The position numbers were made by a program, and so were the translations under genes. A model generated the notes under the pieces. That model was not told the origin of the DNA. It made no database searches and saw only the letters and a program-made list of their open reading frames with translations. Below, piece by piece: positions 21,011-33,355 of a stretch of DNA of 64,000 nucleotides (the stretch's first letter is position 1; each line of letters opens with the position of its first letter). The stretch lies in the NCBI RefSeq assembly GCF_014898055.3, contig NW_023601433.1, positions 22,495,641 through 22,559,640 of the forward strand. The letters are read 5' to 3'. This DNA is from Talpa occidentalis. Its lineage: Eukaryota > Chordata > Mammalia > Eulipotyphla > Talpidae.

Positions 21011-21930
21011 GGAAGCTGATTCTTCACCTCAAGTCTCCAGTAAAATCTGTGCTCTTGGATTGTGCATAAGGGGGTCAAAACACCCCCCACCCCACCTCAA
21101 CGTGCTCCTGACACAGGCTCGTCCTTCCTCTAGGCCAGTTTCTGTGGTTGTCACCTGAGACAAGACAGGGGGTGAATACAGGGCATTCTGTGACATGCTG
21201 GAATCTGGGGCTTTTGCCAGGCTTAGGTTTAACTGGCATTATTTCTGATGGTTTAGGAGAGGAAACGCGTTAGGTCCTGCCGGCCTAATGCAATATGCCA
21301 CCATTCTGGAAATGGGATCACCTGGGCTGAAATATATTTGGTAGGTGATGAAAGAGATTACCTGGGTCAAGTTAAGAATAGCGGAAATGAATAATGTTAG
21401 AGGAAATGTATAAAGGTTGTCTCCTGAGAGAATGCAGTAATGCTTAAGCAAGTTAGGATGGGTGATTGCCCAGGAACAAAGTGTGCAATTATCAAGTGAT
21501 TTTCCTGGACTGCTCAGAAAGTCCAGCCAATCAAGTCCTGTCTTTTTTCAGGGCTGTTGCGAATGTTAGTGCAGGTTGCCCAGTGCACAACCCAGGCAAC
21601 CATGTATGGAGACCAGGCTAGTCTGCAATTAATTTAGTCTGCAGTGTTTACTTAATAAGTGTTTTGGGCTAGGCACAAGCGAGGATATGGGGATAAAAAG
21701 TGAAGTGCGATGTGGATTCCAGTCCTCAGGCAAAGACAGAGAGTGCCCCTCTAAGGACAGTGCGGTAAATGCCTTGATAGAAGGCCTAGGGAAGATGTGG
21801 GTGGTGGGGGGGAGGGTAGCAAAGAAGTCCTTAGCCTAGATTTGGTGGGGGAAGGGCAGAGAACAAGGAAGACTAGGCCAGGAAGCATTATTCTTGGTCC
21901 AGAGAACTATTAACTTCTTTTAAATCCTTT
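21011..21930. other. Unannotated non-coding sequence
   Basis: No gene or nameable repeat, apart from a short G-rich patch near 21800. Confidence 0.45.
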
Positions 21931-22268
21931 TACTGGTGGTGCAGGGGTTAAAGTCTCAGTGCCATCACCAGCAACAATGGCATGAGTCTGATCCCCAGCC
22001 AGGGAGCTACCCACATGGCGCAGCAGACCTCTCCTATCTCACCCTCTACTCCCCTCAGCAGTGTATTTCAGTGGATCCGCTTGTTCTGCTCCCCACTCTG
22101 TGTCTGGTGAATCCTCTCACCCTCCCGCACCTCTGTATGTATGCATACATAATGTATGCATACATAAATTTATACATAATGTATGCATAATTGTACACAT
22201 AATTTTATACATAAATTTATACATAAATTTATACATAATGTATGCATACATAAATAAATCTTAAAAAT
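21931..22268 (+). mobile_element. tRNA-derived SINE (Rhin-1 like) with an AT-rich minisatellite
   Basis: From CTGGTGGTGCAGGGGTTAAAG through box B (GTCTGATCCCC), CCACATGGCGCAGCAGACC and CCCTCCCGCACCTCTG this is a Rhin-like SINE, slightly shortened at its head. The part before the ATAAATAAATCTTAAAAA tail is replaced by an expanded AT-rich repeat (22133-22253). Frames over it translate the repeat only. Confidence 0.85.
22133..22253 (+). repeat. AT-rich minisatellite of ATGTATGCATACATAAATTTAT-like units
   Basis: Units combining ATGTATGCATACATAA and ATTTATACATAA recur about eight times. They look like amplification of the TGTATGCATAAATAAA stretch that normally precedes the SINE tail. Several units are self-complementary (TATGCATA), so the array can form hairpins. 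Confidence 0.85.
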
Positions 22269-22879
22269 ACATATATTAAAAAAAATCTTTTTAAATGGTG
22301 CTCTAGTCCTTTCAAACTCCAGCAATGAATCCTCATTTCTTCTAACACTGTGGTATGACCAGAAATGAATTTTCTTTCTGGAGGGGAAGGCCCGCCCCTC
22401 AGGGAGGCTAGAGGAAAATCAGGTGGGTCCAGGACTCAGCTCCTGTCTGCTCAGTTGTGTCCTGAAGGCCCACCCCAGCTGTGGTCAGAGAGGTGGAGCT
22501 GTCCCTCCAATGCCCAAGTCCATTTGGCCAGGATTTTAACCTTGCCCTCTTTTCAGTGGTAATCAGTGTTTAAACAAAGTGTCAAAATGTTTTTAAACCA
22601 TGAATATATAATGCAGGAGCACATCTCTTATCCAGAGTGCACTGGTCTTGGAGCCAATCAAGACACCAGTAAGTAAGGGACAGTGCCCGGGGGCCTGAAC
22701 AACTGTTCTTATCTTTGGACAGTGAAGGGCATCTATCCCACTCAGAGGGGCCCTTAAGCCCTCACTCCTAATTGTGTTTACTCTTCACAAGAAACTCCAC
22801 CCTGACCAGCACGCATCCACTGGGGACCTGCCTTTTCTCAGAGATGCGCCCCAGTCGCCCCAGATGCCCTCCCTCCTGC
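22269..22879. other. Unannotated non-coding sequence
   Basis: No gene or nameable repeat. Confidence 0.45.
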
Positions 22880-23500
22880 CTCAGGTCCTGTTCAGCCTTC
22901 ACGTTGAAACCAGCTCCAGCCTCTGCTCCCTATGTCTCTTCTTTCTCCTCTAATGACAGTGATAGTCTTTCAACTGATCCCCTTCCTCCTGCCAACCTAC
23001 TGTTCATGCCTCAGCCTGGTCAATTTTTCCAAATCATGGAATCGTTCTTCATGACCTTCAAAAAAAAGTAAAGTCCACTCTTCACACGACTTCCAGGGCC
23101 ATCAATGTCCGCACCCTGTTGAGCTCTCAGTTCTTTCTTCCCCTGTAATCTCTGCTCCTCAGGAGTGAGGCCACGCTGTGTGTCTCCAGCTTTGCCTGTG
23201 CTTTTCCCATTGCTCATGCTACATCCCACGCAGCCGGCTCCTGCTCTTCCTTTAGGGCTCAGCGTGGAGAGGACGTCCTTGGGAAGCCGCCCCCATTCTC
23301 CACCCCGTTGGGTGAGATGCTCTGGCTGAAAAAGGGGGGATACTGGGATAATCCTGATAGGGACACTTATTTCAGAAGATTGGGAATTTTCTCTGGGTCT
23401 TTCATTTAACTGATAGCTGCTTGAGGGTATGCCAGAGTCTTCGTGATCAAATGCATAGAGCAAAGCACATCCCTGGCAATCAATCAATGCATATTAACAG
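22880..23500 (+). repeat. Possible L2 LINE fragment, sense
   Basis: C- and T-rich text such as CATGACCTTCAAAAAAAAGTAAAGTCC, GACTTCCAGGGCCATCAATG, CCTGTGCTTTTCCCATTGCTCATG and CTTGGGAAGCCGCCCCC follows the order of the L2 3' half. It ends with TTGAGGGTATGCCAGAG and AATCAATCAATGC. Visual match only, at low identity. Confidence 0.4.
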
Positions 23501-26107
23501 ATAACTGATGATTCTGAATTCCAACAGAAATGAGAAGAAAGAACCCTTGATGATGTCAAATATACTGTTAATTAGTTAGGGCTGTGTTTAGCTGAGAGCA
23601 ACATACAATCTTAGTAGTGATGACTTGGGGGAGAAATTTTTGTGTCTTGTTTTTATAATACTCACACCCATTACTTGCAACTTAAAAGCAGTGACATCCT
23701 GGTGATATTGGCAGAGTAATCTTTGGAAAGCTCTGCTATGTCTGTTTTGTTTTAAGCCTTCCTGGTAATTCAGTGAATTACCTAGATCTATTTCTGTCTT
23801 AACTGGCTAGCATGACAGATTTTAGTTGTCTGCAGCTAAGAACTCTGGCAAATATAAATCTTTTACTTGAATTCCACAAACAGTATGAGCAGCAGAGTGG
23901 TTTTATGGAACTGGGCTGTGTGTGAGAGGCAGCTTCAGAAGCAGCTGAGAGGCTAAGAATCAGTTCCCAGGTGGAGAGCTGACCCCGCTTAAAACCCACA
24001 TGCACACTCAGCTCTTTGTTTTTCTCTTGTGCTTGGTCACTGAATATTAGAACTGAAAGGAACAACAAATTGCATGGCGAAAACGACCTACTTGATGAAG
24101 AGAGACTGCAGTGTCCAGACCACTGGGAGACCCGCTGCAAAGGCCGGCTGAGCAGGGAAACAAAGGAAACGTAGGGCCTGTAAGCAGAATGAAAACTTTT
24201 CTAACTGACTTAATAACAGGTCTGTGTCATTGCAATTTACTTGCTTGTATACGGTCCATGCTCCAAGAGGGCCTGAACAAATCTTTGCACTAAGACCAAC
24301 CTGCAGGGCCTGTGCTGAGCTGACGTTCCAGCACAGGCCTGGGGTCAGGGCCCTTGTGGCCAGAGCCCAGGATGGAGGGCGTGAAGCCTGACAGAGGACT
24401 AGGGTCCACAGCTCTCGACTGACTGAAGGCGAGGTCACCAGCATTGCGAGTCAGAGAGACATCTGCTTTGCATCTTCTACCTCTCTCCACTCTGGCGTTT
24501 TTACCTGGAAGGTTTAATTGGATCCCTTGAGTGTTCTCCTGAGGTGGGTTTAACTTAGAATTTGTATCTTAAGTATTTTCCAGCAGTGGACCTGGCACTG
24601 GGGGAGCTGCTCCCCCTCTCCAGGTGTTGGGAGCCACAGAGTGCTGGGGTACATTGACTGGTCCAGTGACCCCTTACGAATGGCCTGTGGGGTGACAGGT
24701 TTCACAGGGTACCTGAGCCAGTGAAGTGGCAGCAGCTTCTGGAGACAAGCCCTGCTTTTCAGGCTGCGGGGAAAGGTGCTGTGGAGAGATAAGGGGTAAA
24801 ACTGCTTTAAAAGTTAATGAGCTCGGTGAGCCTCCCAGGGCCTCCCTCCCAGGCAGCTTTGCCGCTCTTTGAATTTCCCTTTCCTCTGTGGGTAGCTTCC
24901 CTTCCCAGTCCAGCTGGCTTTTAACACTTTCAGGCTCTTCAGAAGCTCCAGTGAATGAGGAGCTATTCCTCTGACCTCCTCCAGAACCAGTCCACTCCAC
25001 ATCTCTGGTCATTGCCCTGGAAACCCTAGCCTCCCAGAATGCTTTGCTGTCCCCCTCCCCCGATATCCCCGCTTCTTCTCCCCTTCCTGCCATGTCTGGA
25101 TGACAGCCTCCTGAGGGTCTGTGCCGGCGCAGGGTAGACCTGGGCCTTCTCCTCTGCCTCTTCTGGCCCAGGCCTCCCCACAGTTCCAGGCTGCGCTGAA
25201 GGTGCAGGAGCATCCCTGGAGCTTCACTCAGCCCCAGTTTGGGTGGGCAGGAACACTGAGAATAAGGGCCCTGCCCCAGGGGTGTGAATGGACCAAGTCG
25301 GGAGGCTCTGCTCTCACCAGTGGCGCCTGTGAGCAGGCGGCCTCCTCAGGCCTCAGGGTTGCCTCTTGAAATCCATGGTGGAGGGAAGAGAACTTCACCT
25401 TTCTACTTTCTTGACAGAGGGGCTCCCTGTAGTAAAAAGATTAACAAACAGAAGTTGAATAACATGTATATCTCCTGGATCCCCGGGAGGTAGCCAGGAA
25501 AACTGAGTAATTCCCTGAAGTACAAGCCATCACCTTATATACCACCTGCAGCTAAAGACACATGAAAGATGTTGGAGTGGGTGTGTGATGGGAGGTGGGG
25601 GGGCCCACCAGGAACAGAACATTGAACAAGGGTAAGGTTGCTGTGGCATCTCAGTCTGTCTTCCTAAGAATTTCCCAAGATTTAAAGTCGTATTTCTATT
25701 GCTGGTAGAGAGAGGGAGACACCCACGGGAATTTCCCTTTTAAAAGGAAATATCTCTAATAAAGGGGTAATTTCTACATGGTTATTCAGAGCTTCTCCTT
25801 TGTCTGCTGTTTCTTAAAAAGAATCATGATAATCCAAAAGCCAAAGAGGCAATCTTGGGGTATCATTTGTTCCTCTTCAGTGGGGTCCACGGCAGGAAGG
25901 GAGGGTGACAGAACCGCAGGGAGCTTTTCTAAAAGTCTCATGTTGTCTTTCTCTCTAAAGGACATTTCAACATATAGGGGAGGGAGAAAGGGGATGAAAA
26001 GGGCTTGTGTGTAAGCCCAAGGGCATGTGTTTTTTCTTTTTTAGAGGGAAAAATATAGTTCCCTAGTTTGACTATCCCAAGATGTTTAGCTGAGAAACAC
26101 TGGGTTA
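23501..26107. other. Unannotated non-coding sequence
   Basis: No gene is recognised. The stretch 24700-25370 is more GC-rich and holds a 179-codon minus-strand frame (24674-25213) without any domain that I know. The stretch from about 25420 to 25800 has an antisense-LTR feel (GATTAACAAACAGAAGTTGAA, then CCCCGGGAGGTAGCCAGG), but I cannot assign it. Confidence 0.4.
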
Positions 26108-26260
26108 GTGGTTCCCAAGCTCCCAGTTGTTTATAAAAATTCCTCTGGCCAGATTAGTTTTGCAATCAGGTTCCTGGGCCCCTCCTCAGACTCACTCACT
26201 AGGGTCTGCTAGGGAGGGACCCTGGAATCTGTATTATAACACACATTCTGGGGCGTCTTT
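26108..26260 (+). repeat. Possible MER5-type hAT transposon fragment
   Basis: GTGGTTCCCAAGCTCCCAG, then AAAATTCCTCTGG, then CAGGTTCCTGGGCCCCTCCTCAG, then GGACCCTGGAATCTGTATTAT is the word order of the non-autonomous hAT-Charlie element MER5. Terminal repeats and an 8-bp duplication are not clear. Confidence 0.4.
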
Positions 26261-27904
26261 CCACAGCAGATTTGGGGTTTATTCGGCAGTCTTCAGTCCT
26301 ATGTGGAGGCATGGGGAACAGAATGCTCTGGTTTGGGGGGCACTTGGACATATTTTTAGGTCAACTCTTCAGAGTTTCATAGTGAATATTCTGCATTTCC
26401 CTGGCTGTGGTGGTCACTTGTCAAAGTCAGTTCCTGCAGCACAAAGCAGAGGGCACCCCACCTTATTGGAAACAAATACAACTGCACTGAGTATGGGGGG
26501 AGGAGGGGTAATCTAACACACCATGCATCCCTGCATAAATGAGGCATCAATCAGTGTCCCCTGGCTAGCTGTGGGAATAAGGGGGCTCAATGTTCTCTGC
26601 AAGAGAACTAAGTATCACCTCATTGTGCGGTGACTTTAATTCAGCACTCAGGTGCTGAAATCCTTCCACAGGCAGAATAACTGCTTTGTCTGCTCTCTGC
26701 CCCCACCCTACAAGCCTCTTTCCTCCAAGTAAATCACCTTCAGTAGGAAAGGAATTTCTGTGACCCTGTTCCCTTGGTGTTTGAAGCTGTAGTTTGCTTT
26801 TAGAATGCTGCTAATGGAGGGGAACCCCCTGTCCAAGGGTGTACAACCTGCAGTCCCTGGAGACCTCAGGGCACTGGGCCTGGTGTAGCCAAATGATACA
26901 ACAAACAAATTTGCAGCTGCAGCATAGGTGGTAGACCAGTTGGCTAAACCAAAACAAACCAGAACTGCAGAGATTAAATTCACAGTATTGAATTTTAAAG
27001 CTTAGGATAACATTCTATTTTAATGTTTAGGATCACTCCAGAATATCTGGTGAATGAAATTGGGTGGGAACTGCAAAGAGATGTTAGTGTCCAAGGGGCA
27101 GGAGTGGAAACACAAAACTACTTTCAAACTGACCAATTAAAAAACCTGTTTTTCTTTTATAACCTCAGCAGCTGTGTGGTTTAATCCATGGACTTACCCA
27201 GTTTTTTTTTTTTTTTTTTCCTTATTTACTTTTTTTTTCCCTTTGGTGAGACTATTTAGTTCAACTCTCCTAGCAAATTTCAATTACACAATATATTCTT
27301 ATCAGCTATAACCACCAGCTTTCTGATCATAATTCAAGTATTCCCAGGTGCCATCAGCTGTCTTCAGCTGGCAGGTCCAGAAAATCACATCTATATCAAC
27401 TGTCAAATGTAGGATGATCTTGGTCTCTCCTCAGAGTCCTCCCTCATCTTCCTTTCAGGCCCCAGAGGGTGCCTCAGACACACTCAGCTGTAGTCCCCCC
27501 TCTCCAGTGAAAGATGGGGGAACATACTCGGTCCTGAACCTTGAAACAGAAACCTTGAAACAGACACTGATCCAGAGTCCTCATGGGCTGGAACCCGATG
27601 GGCTGGAATCAAGGTCTTTCTCTCATTGCTCAGCCTATTATCTCAAGACATCCATGCTGGGAGATGGGCGTGATGTCTCCCCTGTTCTCCATTGGCCTAA
27701 ACCACCTAAACTGTCTCTGCTTCTCCTTCAGGTAATTCCAGAAGCACCCCCAAGTGGATTAGACATGCAGACTCTTCCAGCTCTTTACTCTCCTAATCAT
27801 TGATCACTTAGCCTCACCTGCAACCACACATCAAGCAACTGTATTGGGAAATGCAGATGGAAAACCACAGATTCTAGACAGACCATCTAAATATGGTGCA
27901 CAGA
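26261..27904. other. Unannotated non-coding sequence
   Basis: No gene is recognised. A 151-codon plus frame (27348-27803) has no recognisable domain and no splice signals that I can support. A T(19) run lies near 27201-27220. Confidence 0.45.
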
Positions 27905-28105
27905 CCTTTCCATCTGCCACTTCCTGGCTTGAGCATGTTATAGACCATCTGAGCCTTTTCATGAAAAATGGGGACAGAAAGATCTCCTCCTTGGTAGAGT
28001 TGTAAGACTTGCAAAAGATATTCTAAGTCTAGGGTTTGTCACTGGTACCTGGTGTATACTAAGGGCCCTGTAAATGTTGATGATGATCATTATTGTCAGT
28101 AATCA
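27905..28105 (+). repeat. MIR SINE, sense
   Basis: CTGCCACTTCCTGGCTTGAGCATG, then CTGAGCCTTTTCATGAAAAATGGGGA, then TTGGTAGAGTTGTAAGA, then TACCTGGTGTATACTAAGGGCCC and GTAAATGTTGATGATGATCATTATT follow the MIR consensus order. Confidence 0.65.
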
Positions 28106-28681
28106 ACCAACACAGCCTCCAAAGAAGAATGGACATATGCAGAGAGATTGGCAGGAATTGTCAGCATGTCCCCCACCCTCCTGGGCTCTTTTTGGGTTCG
28201 GCAGGAAAACTACATATGCATGGAGATTCTATGTGGCTGAAGATTCTATGGTCATTTACCATAGAATAAGGCAGACTGTGGGTTACACCCTGAACTTAGG
28301 GCCTGAGGAGTCAAGGAGAGAGGAGGAAGCCTATTTAATAAGGAGGGGATGACATAACTCTAGATGTTAGCCCTGCCTTCAGCTAGGTTTCTCTGATGAA
28401 AGTTGTATCTGGAGATGACCCCACCCGACGGTCTTCATTCCTTTAGTTATAGTAACTTTTGCTCTACATACCAAGGTGGCACGTATTGGACAAAGCCTGC
28501 TTTGGACATCTTGGTAAAACTGATCTGAACATTTTTGGGATGCTGATCCTACAGAATGGAAAAGATGATTTGTTTTAAAACAAATCTGGATAAAGATGAC
28601 AAGATACTAAAATGCTATCTGTTTTAGAAGCCAAATTCAGCAGAGCTCAGTGTCACCTGACTTTCACCTTTCCTCTTCCAG
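28106..28681. other. Unannotated non-coding sequence before the candidate exon
   Basis: No gene. It ends with a pyrimidine-rich stretch, CTTTCACCTTTCCTCTTCCAG, that makes a good splice acceptor at 28680-28681. Confidence 0.45.
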
Positions 28682-28805
28682 GGTTCTTGGAACCTCTGTG
28701 GACGGGGGTATGGCCTGGGAGACAAAGCAGAGGAAGCTGCTGCTGGGCCTGTTGAACTTGATCATCCTGCTGGCTTCAGCGTTTGAGAGTCAGTCCTTTT
28801 CCTGA
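28682..28805 (+). CDS. Candidate exon with a short signal-peptide-like frame; no family recognised
   Basis: A strong acceptor (pyrimidine tract ending in CAG at 28681) is followed 28 bases later by an ATG at 28710 in good initiation context (G at -3, G at +4). The frame reads MAWETKQRKLLLGLLNLIIL and then LASAFESQSFS before a TGA at 28803-28805, 31 codons in all. Basic residues followed by a leucine-rich hydrophobic core look like a signal peptide or first membrane segment. A possible donor, GTCAGT at 28789-28794, would leave the exon in phase 1 and avoid the stop. The pattern of basic residues then LLxxLNLxxLL loosely recalls the first membrane segment of GSG1/claudin-like proteins, but this is too short to rely on. 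It could be chance. Confidence 0.22.
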
Positions 28806-30098
28806 GTTTCTGTCTCACGAAGCTGTCAGCCTGTTTTACTTGAAGGCGGCTCTCTGGATGTGGCTGCACATTTCTGTCTGTGTGGCTTTGGGCTGAACAT
28901 TCACAGCCACATTTCCACTTGTATTAAACATTTAGTTTGATTTAATTTAAATTTCCCAGCCATCTGGTCAAGGAACTTGAGATGAATCCCAGGCTGACGA
29001 GATGCTAATTGTAGGGTGAAGAGAGATGAGAACAAACACAAAATCCCAGCTCAGCTGATCCATCCGAGTTCTCTGGCAGAGGCGGTGACTGTCAGCAAGT
29101 GACTAAAAGGTGGCAGCAGGTTTGCTTGTGGGTGTGTGAAGCCCGAGAATCACAAGATCTGGTTTTGATCCTTGAGATCATGCCGATGGCTCAGGGCATG
29201 ATTGTTACATGTCCGCTGTAGGCCACAGGAGATTAGAGGTCCCAGATCTTATCTTGCACTTCTTTTCTAATCTGTGCAAAGGCTAATACATATTTGCTGC
29301 CAGATCAATTTCCAGAATTACTTTTTGACTATTTAAGAAATGATCTACTTCAAAAATATTTTATGTCTTGATCTCTTTTTCAAATCACAATTCCAAGCTG
29401 TACTGTAGAAATTTCATGTGGTGTGCAACAAGCCAAGATTCCTAAAATACGTAAGAATTATTACTCTAAATAACAATGAGTCAACAAATGTCCATTTCTG
29501 TTTCAAAATATAAGAAGATAAAGTTCCATGGAGTTAGGTAGCAGTCTCCAGGCTCGTAGCAGAGGCCTGACAACAGAAGCAGTGAAATCCAAGGGCAATA
29601 GTGACTTGAGTGTATTCCAGTCCCACCTGAGTGAAGCACTTGGTTGCTGGTAAAATGCTGAGTCTAGATACAGCTAATACTTTCCATGGGGCACCTTCCA
29701 AGGTCTGATGCTCTTACTTACATGGAGCATGCACTAATTCTTTCTGAGCAAGCCTCGTGGCCATAACATTGAGTGTTAAGGGGGAGAGAAAAAACTGCCA
29801 ACAAGTCAGCAGTTACTTGTTTAAGAAACATTTATAACGCTGCTTGGGGATGCCAAGTGGGGTAGGTACTGGGCAGGGGACTGGAGGGACTGCTGGCTGT
29901 TGGGAGGGGCATTCAGTGTGTCCTTTCCATTAATTATAGGGCCACGGGGCATTAGTTGTGAATCCTGTGTTCAGGCTGACCCTAGATGGGTGGGGTAGAT
30001 CCTGTGCTCTCTTCCTCTGTACCTGACACTGGGTTCTCTAGGTTTCTGGATCTTACTTGGTAACGATACATATTCAGTGTAGCATATATATCTACCAT
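28806..30098. other. Unannotated non-coding sequence
   Basis: AT-rich in 29240-29520, otherwise average. No further exon that could continue the candidate at 28682 is recognised. Confidence 0.45.
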
Positions 30099-30114
30099 TA
30101 AAGAAAAAAAAATT

Positions 30115-30383
30115 TTAAAGAAGATTTATTTATTTATGTACACAAGAACTGGGATACTGGCCAGAGGTGTGGTGGGAGAGGATTCAGCAGAGACAGAGCG
30201 GGGAACAGAACAGGCATCAGATTGACTGAAATCCACTGCTGAGGGGAGCAGCGGGCGAGACAGGAGAGGTCTGCTTCACCATGTGAGTAGCTCCCTGGCC
30301 AGCTAGGGATCAAACTCGCTCTGCAGAGGCTGTGGACAGCTTCACAGCGCTGTGCTTAACCTGTTGCACCACCAGAGAGGCCC
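30115..30383 (-). mobile_element. tRNA-derived SINE (Rhin-1 like), antisense
   Basis: Tail AAGATTTATTTATTTATG, body GGGGAGCAGCGGGCGAGACAG and reverse box B GGGATCAAACTC lead to a head ending CCACCAGAGAGGCCC. TAAAGAAAAA-type sequence flanks it at 30099-30114 and 30384-30395, a likely target duplication differing only in A-run length. Confidence 0.9.
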
Positions 30384-30395
30384 TAAAGAAAAATT

Positions 30396-31040
30396 ATTTT
30401 GGATCCTGGGTTTTACCCTTCATACCTTCAGGGGTCTTCAGGCCAAGAGCACATTTTAGTTAAGGGTTTTAGGCCATCATTTCTGCTAACCCAATCACAG
30501 GCAACTATAAACAGGAAAGGTAACATGTCTGCCAAAATCTCTGAGGCCACGCAGATGATCCAGAATAAGTTTATTTTGAATTTCCAGGTTGTTGCAATGA
30601 AAACTAGTTAAATTATTTTCACCTAACACACCTGTGGGGATACTTGCACAGAGTATTCTGGTCTCTAAGCATTATTCCCCCAAGGGAGCAAAATTCTCAA
30701 AGGGAGGGAATGACTCTTGGTCTGTGATGTAGCCTGAATGATCTTCTGGCTATACAAAGGCTAACGTAGTCTTGTCTGAGCAGGAGAGGTTAAGACAGAC
30801 CCTTCTTTGCCTTTTGGGGTAGATGTGGGTCTGTCAACTGAGAAGGGGGATGGGTTCCTTGCAGAGCGTTAGAGTGTATCCTGGCAATACAGTGTCCAGC
30901 TGGCATGCAGGAAAGGGGGCAGGGATTCAAGACCCCAGGTGAAATAGCCAATGAACCACGGGAAGAATAAATCCAAAATCCAGTCTCAGCTCATCCTGAT
31001 CCCCAACCATCAGTAACAGACTGTTGGAAACTCTGGCTCC
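30396..31040. other. Unannotated non-coding sequence
   Basis: No gene or nameable repeat. Confidence 0.45.
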
Positions 31041-31310
31041 TTGCTCCTACTGTGGTTAAGTCTCAGCCCTATGAAGTAATCCGCAGCCACTGCAGCACGA
31101 GTTCAATCCCTGGCTAGGAAACTACCCACATGGCACAGTAGACCTCTCCTGTCTCCCACCCACTGCTCCCCTTTGCAGTGTATGTGAGTCAATCTGCCTG
31201 TTCTGCTCCCCACTCTGTCTCTGGTGAGTCCTCTCACCCCCTGCACCTCTGGACTACACCCCTGTTCTTGTATGCATAAATAAGCAAAAATAAATCTTTT
31301 TTTTTTTTCA
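31041..31310 (+). mobile_element. tRNA-derived SINE (Rhin-1 like), head diverged
   Basis: GTGGTTAAGTCTCAGCCC, box B GAGTTCAATCCC, CCACATGGCACAGTAGACC, CTGTTCTGCTCCCCACTCTG and an ATAAATAAGCAAAAATAAATCTT tail are all present. The usual first 15 bases of the head are not recognisable, so this copy is old or slightly truncated. Confidence 0.85.
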
Positions 31311-33169
31311 AAAAGGATGAGATGGGGAGGGGTTGAGAGTTCATGAAGAGCAGGACTTTGGGGGGAAGGTGGGCAGGTAGTCACTCACAGTACCAGGGGA
31401 TCCTGGGAACTCCCTGAACATCCCTCCCATGGGAAATGTGGGTCAGGCATTCAAGTTACCTGTATGGGGACTGTCATGTCTCTGCTCTTATTGTCTGATG
31501 TTTTTGTGTATTATTTATTTGTATTTGTATTATAAATAAACTTTATGTGTTAGTACCTATTTTTCTTTGGTGAACCCTGACTCTTTAAATGGTACAAGAA
31601 TAAGCTAAACCTGAGTTTGGAGGCTGGCACAGAGAGAAGTTGGAAGAAATTGGTCAGGACCAGATCATTGTATAATATTGTTAGCCTTTGATTTTAAAAT
31701 ATTTCAGTGTGAACTCTGTAATGTGTCCATGAAAGTATGAAGTTAACTTGACACCTTCTGAGTGGTAAGTAGGCAACCAAGAATTTAGAATTTATTGCTA
31801 TGTCAGCAAGTACTTCAATGGCATTTATGAAATCTGAACAGAGAAACCATCCTTTAGCAGATGAGATATTACAAGTCATTTTTCATTGTGCGACTCTCAC
31901 AGCACCTGCCTCAGCAAGGACGATCAGGCAGGATGCTGGCTGGGGAGCCTAAAGGGACACAAAGCAGGACCCACCAAGGGGGCAGGAGCAGGTGGGTCAG
32001 GTGTTTTTACCCCTGTTGGTAACAAGCTCCTCTGGGTGGTGTGCTCACTGTAACATTCAAAGTTAAGGAGAAGAAAAGCCTCTGCTAGTATTTCCTGGTC
32101 AGTTGGCAATACCTGGGGAGTCTTGATGTGTATGCCAAGAGGGCTTAGGACTTAAAACATGGACCAGGAAGGAGTCATTGTCGCAGGGAATGAAATGGAG
32201 AAGGTGTTGGTGCAGCACTGCTCAGGGCTGAGATGTTGGGGCAGGAGATGAATTAAAACCAGTGAATAGAGCCAAGAAGTGGGTAGACACAGAGCTGGGG
32301 CTTGCTCCACCTGTGAGTTCTGGGGCTGGTCCAAGACTTTCAAGTCAGAGGGGATGAGAAGAGACACCAACTCAGTCTACCATGACAAAGCCATGTTGTG
32401 ATGAGTCAGGAGGGAATCTGTCCCAGACACGTAGATTACATTTCCTCTCAAATATATGTGGGGGTGGGGGAGGGGTGCAGAGCAGGACCAGTGTGAATGG
32501 AAGCCTGAGCTTTGCCAAGAAGATACACTCACAGAAAGACCTGGAAGTGGGGAGGAGCCTGGAGGTTTCAACTGTCCCAGAGTGGGCACACGGATTCTTG
32601 TCCCTTGAGACAGGCAACCATGGTCTGTTGCAATGGTCTGGAAGGAGCCGGCGTGAAGGACTGTTTTCATAAAGAAATGAACAAAACAGGGAGGCCCTGT
32701 TGATGAGAGGGGGCAGAGTGTTATGTTCAAGGCCCCTTCCTTCTTGACTTTTGGTTCTTTTTACTGCTTCCCTTCCTGGCATGGTCCAGGATCCTCTTTG
32801 CCTTGTCTTCCCTCAGAGATTCAATTCCTACATGTGACTCCTCAGTTGGAGGCTTCACATTCTCTGATCAAAACTCATGAACTGTGCAATGCTTTATCTG
32901 TTGCTCCCTGGGGTGGGTTTTCAAAAGTTTACAGAAAATAGAGTAGAACAAATAAGCCAGGGAACAACCTGGTGTCTCTCACTTCCTTGCCTCTCTCCTT
33001 CCCAAAGCGAGGTTGACAGCATGCACAGCATAAACCTTTAGAAATCTTTAGCATTTGACATTTTCTTAGTTTTCAGGCAAGGATGGATATTTGGGGACCC
33101 AGTGATTTTAATTTCTCAGGATCTCTACCTCTCCCTACTCACAGCACTGTCAAGAAAAAGGGAAATTGA
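31311..33169. other. Unannotated non-coding sequence
   Basis: No gene is recognised. Overlapping frames at 32372-32782 on both strands lack any known domain. Confidence 0.45.
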
Positions 33170-33355
33170 TCTTTGTGAATAATAATAGTATTGTTATTAT
33201 TAAATGAGTTAGCCATTACTGAGAGATTGGCATTTACAAGGTGTGTGCATGGAATAAACACTCAATCCTCACAGCCCTTTGAGGGGCCAATAACAAATCT
33301 TCCATTTTACAGATGAGGAAACTGAGATTTAGGTTAAATTGTTTGTCCAAAGTCA
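33170..33355 (-). repeat. MIR SINE, antisense
   Basis: AATAGTATTGTTATTATTAAATGAG and CACTCAATCCTCACAGCCC lead to CCATTTTACAGATGAGGAAACTGAG and TTTGTCCAAAGTCA. This is the most conserved part of MIR in reverse. Confidence 0.8.

Noticed and set aside
22133..22253. CRISPR-like array of regular repeats
   Set aside because: The units are contiguous AT-rich minisatellite copies without unique spacers, in a mammalian SINE.
24674..25213. 179-codon minus frame in a GC-rich stretch
   Set aside because: No recognisable domain, no supported splice sites, and low-complexity composition.
27348..27803. 151-codon plus frame
   Set aside because: Composition is not protein-like and no family is recognised.
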